The notes under the pieces: model-generated | Databases searched by the model: none | What the model saw: the letters and a program-made list of their open reading frames with translations, nothing else | Told to the model about the DNA's origin: nothing | Position numbers and translations under genes: made by a program | NCBI GenBank assembly: GCA_947464185.1 | Contig: CANHVY010000005.1 | Span: forward strand, 51,784-115,783 | Direction: 5' to 3' | DNA: 64,000 nucleotides | Source: Burkholderiales bacterium | GTDB taxonomy: Bacteria; Pseudomonadota; Gammaproteobacteria; Burkholderiales; Burkholderiaceae_C | In this document: positions 9,817 through 17,644 of the stretch, piece by piece | How positions within the stretch are numbered: the first letter of the stretch is position 1 | How the letters are laid out: every line of letters begins with the position of its first letter

Positions 9817-10724
9817 ACCCCGCCCCGCGCCACCCCGCCGCTGGCATGGCGCTGGGGGTGCTGGCCGTGGCGCTGTTCGGCGCCACACTGCCCATCACTC
9901 GCTGGACCATGGGCACTGGCAGCGGCGATGCGGACGCACCGGCCATGTCGGCGCTGTTCATCACCTTCAGCCGTGTGGTGTTGGCCGCCGCCGTCTCGGC
10001 GCTGTGCCTGCTGGCCCTGCGCGCGCGCTGGCCCACGCGCCAGGAGTGGGTCCCGCTGGCCGTGGCGGCGGCAGGCAACGCGGTGCTGTACCCGCTGTCG
10101 CTGGCCCTGGCGCTGCGCGAGCAGACCGCAGCGCATGTGGCCGTGATCACCGCCCTGCTGCCCCTGGCCACGGCCGCTGCCGCCGCGCTGGCCGGCGGCG
10201 CAGCCCCCAGCACAACAGCGGGCCGATGGCGCTTCTGGCTCTGCGCGGTGGTGAGCGCCATCGTGGTCGTGCTGTTCTCGCTGCAGCGCAGCGGGCAGAC
10301 CTTCATCCTGGCGGCCGACGACCTCATCGTCGCCGGCGGTGTGCTGGCCGCCGCAGTGGGCTACGTTCAGGGCGCCAAGGTCACCCGCGCCATGGGGGCC
10401 GAGCGGGCCATCTGCTGGGTGACGCTGCTGACCCTGCCCGTGAGCCTGCCCATCACCCTGGCCACCTGGCCCACCGGCCCCGTGTCCGCCCCGGCCTGGG
10501 GCGGCCTGGTGTACCTGGGTCTGGTGTCGATGTGGGCGGCCTTCTTCGCCTGGTACCGCGCGCTGGACTGGGGCGGCCCGCTGCGCGTCAGCCAGACCCA
10601 GGCCTTCCAGCCCTTCTTCTCCATCGCCCTGGCCTGGCCGCTGCTGGGTGAAGCGCCTGACGGCTACACGCTCGCTTTTGCCGCCGCAGTGGTGGCGCTG
10701 GTGGTGGTGGGGACGCGGCGTTAA
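9813..10724 (+). CDS. DMT-family transporter (two EamA domains)
   Basis: Integral membrane protein of 303 residues with about ten hydrophobic segments and the two tandem EamA repeats of the drug/metabolite transporter superfamily. Typical pieces are ALFGATLPITRW near the N-terminus and GLVYLGLVSMWAAFFAWYRA in the second repeat. Its ATG overlaps the stop of the cytochrome-fused hydroxylase by four bases, so it is co-transcribed with it. It may export or import a product or substrate of that enzyme; family members mostly have no assigned substrate. It is convergent with the next transporter operon. Confidence 0.88.
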   Translation: MNPAPRHPAAGMALGVLAVALFGATLPITRWTMGTGSGDADAPAMSALFITFSRVVLAAAVSALCLLALRARWPTRQEWVPLAVAAAGNAVLYPLSLALALREQTAAHVAVITALLPLATAAAAALAGGAAPSTTAGRWRFWLCAVVSAIVVVLFSLQRSGQTFILAADDLIVAGGVLAAAVGYVQGAKVTRAMGAERAICWVTLLTLPVSLPITLATWPTGPVSAPAWGGLVYLGLVSMWAAFFAWYRALDWGGPLRVSQTQAFQPFFSIALAWPLLGEAPDGYTLAFAAAVVALVVVGTRR

Positions 10725-10727
10725 GGC

Positions 10728-10740
10728 GGGGCGACGCCCC
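10728..10740. terminator. Short GC hairpin between convergent operons
   Basis: A perfect inverted repeat, GGGGCG then A then CGCCCC, sits in the 31 bases between two convergent operons. The one-base spacer means the inner pairs must open to form a loop, and no T-run follows on either strand. It could end transcription from both sides, but this is weak support. Confidence 0.25.
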
Positions 10741-10755
10741 TGCAGCACGCGGTGG

Positions 10756-11772
10756 TCACTCCGTCCGCCTCCTGTCCATCCACGCCAGCAACTCGCCCAC
10801 CACGCCGCGCGGCATGGCCACGACGGTGAAGACGAACAGCGCCCCCAGGGCCAGCAGCCAGTAGGGGCCCAGGGCCTCGGAGAGCCAGGACTCGGCCAGG
10901 CGCACCAGCAATGCGCCCATGCAAGCGGCCACAAGTGAAGACCGGCCGCCCACGGCCACCCAGATCAGGACTTCGGCCGACACGGCAAAGCCGATGAGCG
11001 GCGGCGATGCGAAGTTGAACTGCGTGACGAACAGCGCCCCGGCCAGGCCCGCCACCGCGCCGCCCAGCGCAAAGGCGCGCGTCTTTTCCCGGGCCACGTC
11101 GATGCCCAGGGCCTGCGCGCGCACCTCGTGGTTGCGGATGGCCAGCAGCGCGCGACCGCGTCGGGAACGCACCGCCCGCATCAGCAAGGCCACGGTCAGC
11201 GCCAGCACCGCCAGCAGCAGGCAGTACACCGCCCGCTCGTCCGTGAGTTCCTCGTTGCCGGGCACCCCCGGGCGCAGTGAGGGCACACCCATGAGGCCGT
11301 TGAGGCCGCCCAGCCAGTCCCAGTTGATGGCGATGCGCTCCGCGATGAAGGCCACCGCCAGCGTGACGATGCCGAAGAAGGCGCCGGCCAGGCCGCTGGC
11401 CGAGAACAGCAAGGCCCCCAGCAGGGCTGCGGCCAGCGCCGCCAGCACCACACCCGCTCCCAGCCCCAACCAGAAGGCCAGAACTTCGGGCAGCAGCGCC
11501 ACCCCGGGCACCTTCCCCAGGGTCACCACGCTCATCGCATAGGCGCCGATGCCGAAGAACACGCCCTGCCCCAGGCACAGCAGTCCGCAATGCCCCCACA
11601 CCCAGGCCAGACTGGCGGCCAGCAGCATGTAGCAGAAGTAGCGCGCGAACTCGGCCAGCTGCCAAGTGGGCAGCACCAGGGGCAGCACCAGCGCCACCGC
11701 CAGCAGGGCAAGGCCCAGGCGAACCTCGGCGTCGGCACCGTGCCAGCGCAATTGCAGCGCTGCCGCGCTCAC
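10756..11772 (-). CDS. Liv-type ABC transporter permease (LivM-like)
   Basis: Inner-membrane permease of 338 residues, last gene of the second importer operon. Family features are CLGQGVFFGIGAYAMSVV, the GLNGLMG segment and a C-terminal MPRGVVGELLAWM. I place the start at a GTG that overlaps the livH-like stop by four bases (GTGA); the open frame continues upstream only as an out-of-frame reading of livH. It pairs with the LivH-like permease to form the channel. Confidence 0.9.
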   Translation of the reverse strand: MSAAALQLRWHGADAEVRLGLALLAVALVLPLVLPTWQLAEFARYFCYMLLAASLAWVWGHCGLLCLGQGVFFGIGAYAMSVVTLGKVPGVALLPEVLAFWLGLGAGVVLAALAAALLGALLFSASGLAGAFFGIVTLAVAFIAERIAINWDWLGGLNGLMGVPSLRPGVPGNEELTDERAVYCLLLAVLALTVALLMRAVRSRRGRALLAIRNHEVRAQALGIDVAREKTRAFALGGAVAGLAGALFVTQFNFASPPLIGFAVSAEVLIWVAVGGRSSLVAACMGALLVRLAESWLSEALGPYWLLALGALFVFTVVAMPRGVVGELLAWMDRRRTE

Positions 11773-12635
11773 ACCCGCCTCCGCGCTCGCGCCATCAGCC
11801 CCTGGGGGAAGGCGCGGATCAGCAGGATGGCCACCGTGAACACCACGCCCTGCGCCCACACGGGCGAGAAGAAGGTCGACACCAGGTTGTCCGTGACGCC
11901 CACGGCAGTGGCACCGGCCAGGGGGGCGGCCACGCTGCCCAGGCCACCCACCAGGATGGACAGGAAGGCCGGCACGAGAAAGCCCAGGCCCATCTGCGGA
12001 TCCAGCGACACCAGCGGCGCCATCACCGCGCCGGCCAGGCCGGCCAGCCCCGCGCCGAAGGAGAAAGTCAGCCGGTCCAGACGTCGGGTGTCGATGCCCA
12101 GGCAGGCCGCCATGGAACGGTTGGCAATGACGCTGCGTGCCGACAGGCCCCACGATGTGCGGAAGAACAGCCAGAAGGTCGCGGCCAGGGTGACCAGCGT
12201 CACGGCCATGACGAACAGCCGGTACAGCGGGTAGGGCGAGCCCAGCAGCTCCACAGTCGCCGGCAAGGGGTTGGGCACCGAGTAGGACCCCGGGCCGAAC
12301 AGCAGCACCATGGCCTGCTTGAGGATGAGCGACAAGCCCCAGGTGGCCAGGATGGTGTCCAGCAGCCGCGTGTAGACGCGACGCACCAGCAGTTCCTCCA
12401 CGACCAGGCCCAGCACCGCCACGGCCAGCGGCGCCATCAGCATCCCGACACCCACCGGCAGCCCCGCCTGGTGGCACAGCAGCACCACGTAGGCGCCGAT
12501 CATCATGAACTCGCCGTGGGCCATGTTGATGACGTTCATGAGCCCGAAGACGATGGCCAGCCCCAGGGCCACCAGCATCAGGATGAGCGTGTAGTTCGCC
12601 GCATCCAGCACCACCTGAAGCACGCTGCCCGCCAT
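11769..12635 (-). CDS. Liv-type ABC transporter permease (LivH-like)
   Basis: Permease of 288 residues with the LivH hallmark GLMNVINMAHGEFMMIGAYV near residues 30-50 and a glycine-rich GGLGSVAAPLAGA stretch later. It starts seven bases after the upstream livF-like stop, and its stop overlaps the livM-like GTG. With LivM it forms the membrane part of the second importer. Unlike the first operon, the two permeases here are separate proteins. Confidence 0.92.
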   Translation of the reverse strand: MAGSVLQVVLDAANYTLILMLVALGLAIVFGLMNVINMAHGEFMMIGAYVVLLCHQAGLPVGVGMLMAPLAVAVLGLVVEELLVRRVYTRLLDTILATWGLSLILKQAMVLLFGPGSYSVPNPLPATVELLGSPYPLYRLFVMAVTLVTLAATFWLFFRTSWGLSARSVIANRSMAACLGIDTRRLDRLTFSFGAGLAGLAGAVMAPLVSLDPQMGLGFLVPAFLSILVGGLGSVAAPLAGATAVGVTDNLVSTFFSPVWAQGVVFTVAILLIRAFPQGLMARARRRV

Positions 12636-12642
12636 GGCGCCC

Positions 12643-13389
12643 TCAGATGCCCAGGTAGCTTTCCACGAGCCCGGGCTGCGCCCGGACTGCGGTGCTGGGA
12701 TGGGATTCGCGGACCACCCCTGCTTCCATGAAGGCCACGCGGGTGCACAGGCGCAGCACCACGTCCACGTTCTGCTCCACCAGCAGCAAGCCCATGCCGG
12801 TGGACTCGCACAGTGCGTCCAGTGCCCGCACGATCTCGTCCACCACCGAGGGCTGCACGCCCTCCAGCGGCTCGTCCAGCATCAGCAGCGCCGGACGCGA
12901 AACGATGGCGCGGCCGATGGCCAGCTGCTGCTGCTGACCGCCTGACAGGGCGCCGGCGCGTTCCTGCAAGCGCGAGGCCAGCCAGGGGAAGGCCTGCAGC
13001 GCTGGCGACAAGTCTTGAGACGTGCGCGAGCCCAGCGCCAGCAGTCCGGTGAGCAGGTTCTGCTCGACCGTGAAGTCGGCGAACAGCTCCCGCCCCTGCG
13101 GCACATAGGCCAGTTTCAGCCGCGCAATGGCGAAGGTGGGCAGGCGCCGCAGGTCCTGCCCGGCAAACATCATGGCGCCCGCGTCCACCCGCGTGAGGCC
13201 CATCACCGTGCGCAGCAAGGTGGTCTTGCCCGCACCGTTGCGCCCGAGCAGGCCCACGCGCTCACCCGGCTGCACCCGCAGGTCCACGCCGTGCAGCTCG
13301 GTGCCGGCGCCATAGCCCGCCACCACACCGGCCAGAGCCAAGCCCGGCAGGGTGGGCACCTGATCAGGCATGGGCACCCAGGTAGGCAT
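12643..13389 (-). CDS. Liv-type ABC transporter ATP-binding protein (LivF-like)
   Basis: ATPase of 248 residues with Walker A GRNGAGKTT, signature LSGGQQQQL and Walker B LLMLDEPLEGVQP. The first ATG at 13389 overlaps the livG-like end by 26 bases and has a weak AGGTG upstream. A second in-frame ATG at 13371 would shorten the protein by six residues. It serves the second importer. Confidence 0.9.
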   Translation of the reverse strand: MPTWVPMPDQVPTLPGLALAGVVAGYGAGTELHGVDLRVQPGERVGLLGRNGAGKTTLLRTVMGLTRVDAGAMMFAGQDLRRLPTFAIARLKLAYVPQGRELFADFTVEQNLLTGLLALGSRTSQDLSPALQAFPWLASRLQERAGALSGGQQQQLAIGRAIVSRPALLMLDEPLEGVQPSVVDEIVRALDALCESTGMGLLLVEQNVDVVLRLCTRVAFMEAGVVRESHPSTAVRAQPGLVESYLGI

Positions 13390-14071
13390 CGCGCACCTGC
13401 GGCAGGCGTCGTATCTCGTCGAAGCGTCCGTCGGCCACCACCCGGCCGGCCAGCATCACCACCACACGGGCGTCCAGGGCCTGCACAAAGCGCATGTCGT
13501 GCTCCACCACCACCACGGCCGTGCCCGCCTCCTGCGCCAGGCGGCGCACCAGGGCGGCGGTGGCCAAGGTCTCGGCGCCCGTCATGCCGGCGGTAGGTTC
13601 GTCCAGCAGCAGCAGTTGCGGCGCCTGCGCCAGCAGCATGCCGATCTCCAGCCACTGACGGGCGCCATGCGGCAGGTGTCCGGCCTGCACCTGGGCACGC
13701 TCGGCCAACTGGATCTGCCGCAACAGAGCAGGCAGGTCGGGGACCTCAGCCTGCGCAGGCAGCCCGAAACGGGCCACCTCCAGGTTCTCGGTGACGGTCA
13801 GGTCCTCGAACACGCTGGGCACCTGGAACTTGCGGGCAATGCCCAGGCGGGCGATCTGGTGCGGCGCCAGGCCGGTGAGCGCGCGTCCGCCGAACATCAC
13901 CTCACCCCGGGTGGGCGGCAATTGCGCGGTGATCACGTTGAACAACGTCGTCTTGCCGCAGCCGTTGGGGCCGATGATGCAAAGCTGCTCGCCCGGCGCC
14001 ACCGACAAGTCCACGCCGTCCAGGGCACGCACGCCGCCGAACTCGCGGGTCAGCGCCCGCACGCTGAGCAA
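13364..14071 (-). CDS. Liv-type ABC transporter ATP-binding protein (LivG-like)
   Basis: ATPase of 235 residues with Walker A GPNGCGKTT, signature LPHGARQWL and Walker B LLLLDEPTAGM. The start appears to be TTG at 14071, preceded by AAGGTG at good distance; no ATG or GTG lies closer to the conserved beginning (MLSVRALTREFGG). It is separated from the binding-protein gene by 187 bases filled with repeats, so its expression may partly depend on what those repeats do to the message. Confidence 0.88.
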   Translation of the reverse strand: MLSVRALTREFGGVRALDGVDLSVAPGEQLCIIGPNGCGKTTLFNVITAQLPPTRGEVMFGGRALTGLAPHQIARLGIARKFQVPSVFEDLTVTENLEVARFGLPAQAEVPDLPALLRQIQLAERAQVQAGHLPHGARQWLEIGMLLAQAPQLLLLDEPTAGMTGAETLATAALVRRLAQEAGTAVVVVEHDMRFVQALDARVVVMLAGRVVADGRFDEIRRLPQVRDAYLGAHA

Positions 14072-14090
14072 GGAATCACCTTGTCCAGGG

Positions 14091-14210
14091 CTTCGACAAG
14101 CTCAGCCCGAACGGAGGAGTGGCGCGCGGCGAGGGCACTCATACCCTCCCACCCTGGGAGTGGCGCGCGGCGAGGGCACTCATACCCGCCTGCCCTGAGC
14201 CTGTCGAAAG
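14091..14210. repeat. Palindromic repeat cluster with tandem 31-base units
   Basis: The 187-base gap between the binding-protein and livG-like genes carries two kinds of repeat. A 24-base sequence at 14091-14114, beginning CTTCGACAAG and ending CCGAACGG, is identical to 49496-49519. Its partial inverse, CCCTGAGCCTGTCGAA, is at 14193-14208. Between them, 14116-14146 and 14157-14187 are two identical 31-base units, each with complementary ends GAGTG and CACTC. This looks like the REP/BIME class of dispersed palindromes. No gene is seen here. Confidence 0.8.
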
Positions 14211-14258
14211 GCATGTCCTGAGCCTGTGTCGCCGGGCTGGCGGAAGCCCGGCCGTGCG

Positions 14259-15422
14259 TCACTTCTTGCATCCGGCCTGCGGTGCCAGCGTGCCCATGGC
14301 CTCCACCACCGACAGTCCTGCGCCTTCGGTCTTGGCCAGGTACATGTTGAAGCTGGCATGGTGGTCGGCCTTGCCGATGGTCATCTTGCCCGTGGGGATG
14401 TCCATGGACAGGCCTTCCAGCCCGTTCACCAGGGCCTCACGGTCGATCTTGCCGGCCTTCTTCAGCGCCGCCTCCACCGCCTTGATGGCGTTGTAGTGCG
14501 TCATGACGTAGTGCGAGATCGGGGCCTTGTCGCCGGCGCTTTTCTTCACACGGGCCACGAAGTCAGCCACCTTGGGATCCTTGATGGACGCAGCGAACGG
14601 TACCGTCACCCACATGTTCTGGCCCTTGCCCTCGCCGAAGGCTCCCAGGTAGGTTTCGGCAAAGCCCAGGAAGCCCACGGTCGCGTCCTTCATCAGGCCG
14701 AAGTCCTCGGCCTGCTTGATGAAGGTGATGCCATCCGCGCCCGGCAGGGCCTTGAGGATGACCTTGGCCCCGCTGTCCTTGATGCGTCGGATGATGGGCG
14801 TGAACTCCTTGGTGCCGAAGGGCACGAACTCCTTGCCCACCACCTTGCCGCCCATCTTCTTGATCAGGGCCTCGGCCTGTTCGAACATCTTCTGCGGCCA
14901 CACGTAGTCGGCGCCGAACAGGTAGAAGGAGTCGCCAGCGCGCTTCTTCAGCTCGGGCAGCAGCTTTTCCAGTTCCTGGTTGGGTACGGTGTTGAAGCTG
15001 AAGAGATACCGGTCGCACCCGCCACCCTCGTAGTTGGTAGCGTACAGCAGGGGCGTCTTGCCCTTCTTCACCGCCGGCATCATGGCGTCGCGATTGCTGG
15101 AGGTGATGGGGCCGATGAGCGCCAGCACCTGGTCCCTCTGGATCAGCTGCGTGGTGCGCTCCACCGCCGTCTTCGGGTCGGTCTTGTCGTCCTGGTACAG
15201 CACCTCCACCTTGCTGCCCAGGATGCCGCCCGCGGCGTTGATCTCGGCCACCGCCAGATCGATGCCGATCTTGGCCTGGTTGCCGAACAGTTCCAGCCCG
15301 CCCGAGAACGGCAACACCGCCCCGATGCGGATGGGCCCCTTCTGCGCCCACAGCGGCAGGGACAAGGAGGAAGCGGCGGCGGCGGCAAGGCCAGCACGCA
15401 GAACGTGGCGACGTGGGGTCAT
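14259..15422 (-). CDS. Liv-type ABC transporter substrate-binding protein
   Basis: Periplasmic binding protein of the Peripla_BP_6 family, 387 residues, first gene of the second importer operon. The N-terminus MTPRRHVLRAG followed by an alanine/serine-rich hydrophobic run and LPLWAQ is a signal peptide, and the twin arginine hints at Tat export. The mature part opens with PIRIGAVLPFSGGLELFG. I start at the ATG at 15422; longer readings would run through low-complexity sequence and the promoter proposed at 15562-15590. The ligand is unknown. Nicotinamidase diverges from it, which makes a pyridine compound one possibility. Confidence 0.9.
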   Translation of the reverse strand: MTPRRHVLRAGLAAAAASSLSLPLWAQKGPIRIGAVLPFSGGLELFGNQAKIGIDLAVAEINAAGGILGSKVEVLYQDDKTDPKTAVERTTQLIQRDQVLALIGPITSSNRDAMMPAVKKGKTPLLYATNYEGGGCDRYLFSFNTVPNQELEKLLPELKKRAGDSFYLFGADYVWPQKMFEQAEALIKKMGGKVVGKEFVPFGTKEFTPIIRRIKDSGAKVILKALPGADGITFIKQAEDFGLMKDATVGFLGFAETYLGAFGEGKGQNMWVTVPFAASIKDPKVADFVARVKKSAGDKAPISHYVMTHYNAIKAVEAALKKAGKIDREALVNGLEGLSMDIPTGKMTIGKADHHASFNMYLAKTEGAGLSVVEAMGTLAPQAGCKK

Positions 15423-15741
15423 GGCGGTGGACTCCTGAAGCGCGTGAAGAGGGTTGAATGGCGAGGAAGGCGGGAACAGCGGGAACGGCAGGGATTGCGG
15501 GCAACGGCAGCCTGGAGGCGACGCCGCCCGCCCGTCACGGCAGTGGCCCCGGTGTGCGTCGATTATGGGTGTCCACCTTCGGCGTGCAAAGGCCGCGACG
15601 CCGACCCAGCACCCCGAGAAAACCCGCAAGGCGGACACCTCGCGTTTGCGGACGCTGTGGTGGCCGCCTCCCTGCTCCGCCGCGCGCCCTTCGGGGCGCT
15701 GCCGATTGACGTTGTCACCCAAGCCGTGTGAAGCTCACCGC
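15423..15741. other. Divergent intergenic region between binding-protein gene and pncA
   Basis: This 319-base stretch has no convincing gene. It holds short GGGAACAGC-like tandem repeats (about 15466-15510), a promoter for the minus-strand operon (15562-15590), and an imperfect inverted repeat: GGTGTCCACCTT at 15568-15579 against AAGGCGGACACC at 15628-15639, 11 of 12 positions pairing. A weak TTGACG (-35-like) lies about 30 bases before pncA. Confidence 0.6.
15562..15590 (-). promoter_or_regulatory. Predicted sigma-70 promoter for the second Liv operon
   Basis: Read on the minus strand, TTTGCA (15590-15585) and CATAAT (15567-15562) are separated by exactly 17 bases. That is four of six matches to the -35 consensus and five of six to the -10. 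Transcription would begin near 15555, giving a leader of about 130 bases before the binding-protein ATG. One arm of the inverted repeat at 15568-15579 lies inside the spacer, a good position for a repressor. Confidence 0.5.
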
Positions 15742-16371
15742 ATGCTGACCGTGAACCGACACACCGACGCCCTGCTCGTCATCGACGTGCAGAACGACTT
15801 CTGCCCCGGAGGCGGCCTCGCCGTGGCCGATGGCCAGGCCGTGGTGCCTGTGATCAACGGGCTGATGACGCGCTTTGACGAGGTGCTGCTGACGCAGGAC
15901 TGGCACCCGCCCGGCCACCGGTCCTTTGCCAGCGCCCACCCCGGGCGCACGCCCTTCGAAACCGTGGAGATACCCTACGGCGAGCAGACCCTGTGGCCCG
16001 ACCACTGCGTCCAGGGCACCTCCGGCGCCGACTTCCACGCGGGGCTGAACACGACGCCTGCCCGGCTGCTCATTCGCAAGGGCTTCCGCCCCGGCATCGA
16101 CTCCTACTCGGCCTTCTTCGAGAACGACCGCAGCACCCCCACAGGCCTGACCGGCTACCTGCGCGAGCGCGGCCTGAAGCGGCTGTTCCTGTGCGGCCTG
16201 GCCACCGATTTCTGCGTGGCGTACTCCGCCCTGGACGCCCGTGCCCAGGGTTTCGAGGTGACCGTGCTGCTGGACGCCTGCCGCGCCATCGATCTGGGAG
16301 GCTCGCTGGATGCGGCGCTGGCACAGATGCGGCAGGCGGGCGTGGAGCTCGTCGACGCTCACGCCGCGTAG
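15742..16371 (+). CDS. pncA: Nicotinamidase
   Basis: Cytoplasmic amidohydrolase of the cysteine-hydrolase (isochorismatase-like) family, 209 residues, converting nicotinamide to nicotinate and ammonia. The catalytic triad is visible as D15 (VIDVQNDFC), K113 (IRKGF) and C158 (GLATDFCVAYS). The metal ligands are D53, H55 (QDWHPPGH) and H88 (PDHCVQGT), as in E. coli PncA. The ATG at 15742 gives the normal family length; a longer frame upstream is non-coding. The enzyme normally serves NAD salvage. About 6 kb from a nicotinate-dehydrogenase-like pair, it could also feed nicotinamide into degradation. Confidence 0.93.
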   Translation: MLTVNRHTDALLVIDVQNDFCPGGGLAVADGQAVVPVINGLMTRFDEVLLTQDWHPPGHRSFASAHPGRTPFETVEIPYGEQTLWPDHCVQGTSGADFHAGLNTTPARLLIRKGFRPGIDSYSAFFENDRSTPTGLTGYLRERGLKRLFLCGLATDFCVAYSALDARAQGFEVTVLLDACRAIDLGGSLDAALAQMRQAGVELVDAHAA

Positions 16372-16381
16372 CGCCAAGGGC

Positions 16382-17644
16382 TCACGCTGCGCTTGGTGCG
16401 CTGCGGTTCAGGCGCAGGCTGCGCCGCCACAGTGTCAGCACGATGGCCAGGTTCAACAGGTTCCAGCCGACGCCATTGACGAAAGCCGCTGTGTAGGAGC
16501 CCGTCCAGTCGAACACCTGTCCTGAGAGCCAGCCCCCCAGCGCCATGCCCAGCATGGTGAACATCAGCACCGTGCCCACCCGGGCACCGGCCTCGGCCGG
16601 CGGAAAGTGCTCACGCACGATGATGGCGTAGCTGGGCACGATGCCGCCCTGGAACAGCCCGAACAATGCCGAGATGATGAACAGCGAGGTCATCGAGTCA
16701 AAGGGGATGAACAGCAGCAGTGCCACGCCCTGCAGCACCGAGCCCAGCAACAGGGTGCGCAGGCCGCCGATGCGGTCGCAGATCAGCCCGGAGATCAGGC
16801 GGCTGGCGATGCCGAAGGCCAGCATCAGCGACAGCATCTGCGCACCGCGCGCCGTACCGTAGCCCAGGTCACCGCAGTAGGCCACGATGTGCACCTGCGG
16901 CATGGACATGGCCACGCAACAGGCCAGGCCGGCCACGCACAGCAGCGCCTGCGCGCGCCCGGGCGACAGGCCGAAGGGCTGGGCGGGACCAGCCTGACCG
17001 GTGGAGGTGGCCGCCGCCTGCGGCGATACGCCCGCCACCGCCGCAGGAGGCCGCGGCCTCAGCGCCAGTGCCAGCAGCGGCAGCGTCACCGCACAGACCA
17101 CGGCCAGCACACCGTAGGCCGTACGCCAACCCTGCGTCTCCACCAGGTGCTGCACGATCGGCGGCCACACGGCGCCTGCCAGGTAGTTGCCGCTGGCGCA
17201 GATGCCCACGGCGATGCCGCGCCGCCGCACGAACCACAGCGAGGTGTCGGCCACCAGCGGCGCAAAGGTGGCCGAACAGCCGAACAGGCCCAGGCCGATG
17301 CCATGCGCCAGGGCGAACAGCCAGATGTTGGGCGCCAGGGCCGCAGCAAGAAACCCCAGGCCCAGCCCGGCAGCGCCGATGAACAAGGGCACGGTGACGC
17401 CGAACCGGTCGGCCAGGCGGCCCATGAGGATGCCGCCGAAGCCGAACCCGATCATCAGCAAGGTGTAGGGCACCGAGGCTTCGGAGCGGCCGACGGCGAA
17501 CTCCGCCTGCACGGCCGGCAGCACCACGGCCACGACGTACATCGCGCTGCTGCCCACCGTCATCAGGCCCAGCGTGGCCACCAGGCGCCACCAGGCGTAG
17601 GCGCTGTCGGCCTCGCGCAAGACGCCGCGCGGGGAAGCGCTCAA
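16382..17644 (-). CDS. MFS transporter
   Basis: Major facilitator superfamily protein of 420 residues with about twelve membrane segments. The loop motif between helices 2 and 3 reads GRLADRFG, and the central cytoplasmic loop is hydrophilic (about 200-225). The gene is convergent with pncA, ten bases away, and its start overlaps the stop of exonuclease I by four bases. Its substrate cannot be told from the sequence; members of this MFS branch often carry organic acids. Confidence 0.88.
   Translation of the reverse strand: MSASPRGVLREADSAYAWWRLVATLGLMTVGSSAMYVVAVVLPAVQAEFAVGRSEASVPYTLLMIGFGFGGILMGRLADRFGVTVPLFIGAAGLGLGFLAAALAPNIWLFALAHGIGLGLFGCSATFAPLVADTSLWFVRRRGIAVGICASGNYLAGAVWPPIVQHLVETQGWRTAYGVLAVVCAVTLPLLALALRPRPPAAVAGVSPQAAATSTGQAGPAQPFGLSPGRAQALLCVAGLACCVAMSMPQVHIVAYCGDLGYGTARGAQMLSLMLAFGIASRLISGLICDRIGGLRTLLLGSVLQGVALLLFIPFDSMTSLFIISALFGLFQGGIVPSYAIIVREHFPPAEAGARVGTVLMFTMLGMALGGWLSGQVFDWTGSYTAAFVNGVGWNLLNLAIVLTLWRRSLRLNRSAPSAA

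Noticed and set aside
14116..14187. Two identical 31-base units as a possible CRISPR array
   Set aside because: Only two copies, a 10-base spacer between them, complementary unit ends and no cas genes; they fit palindromic intergenic repeats better.
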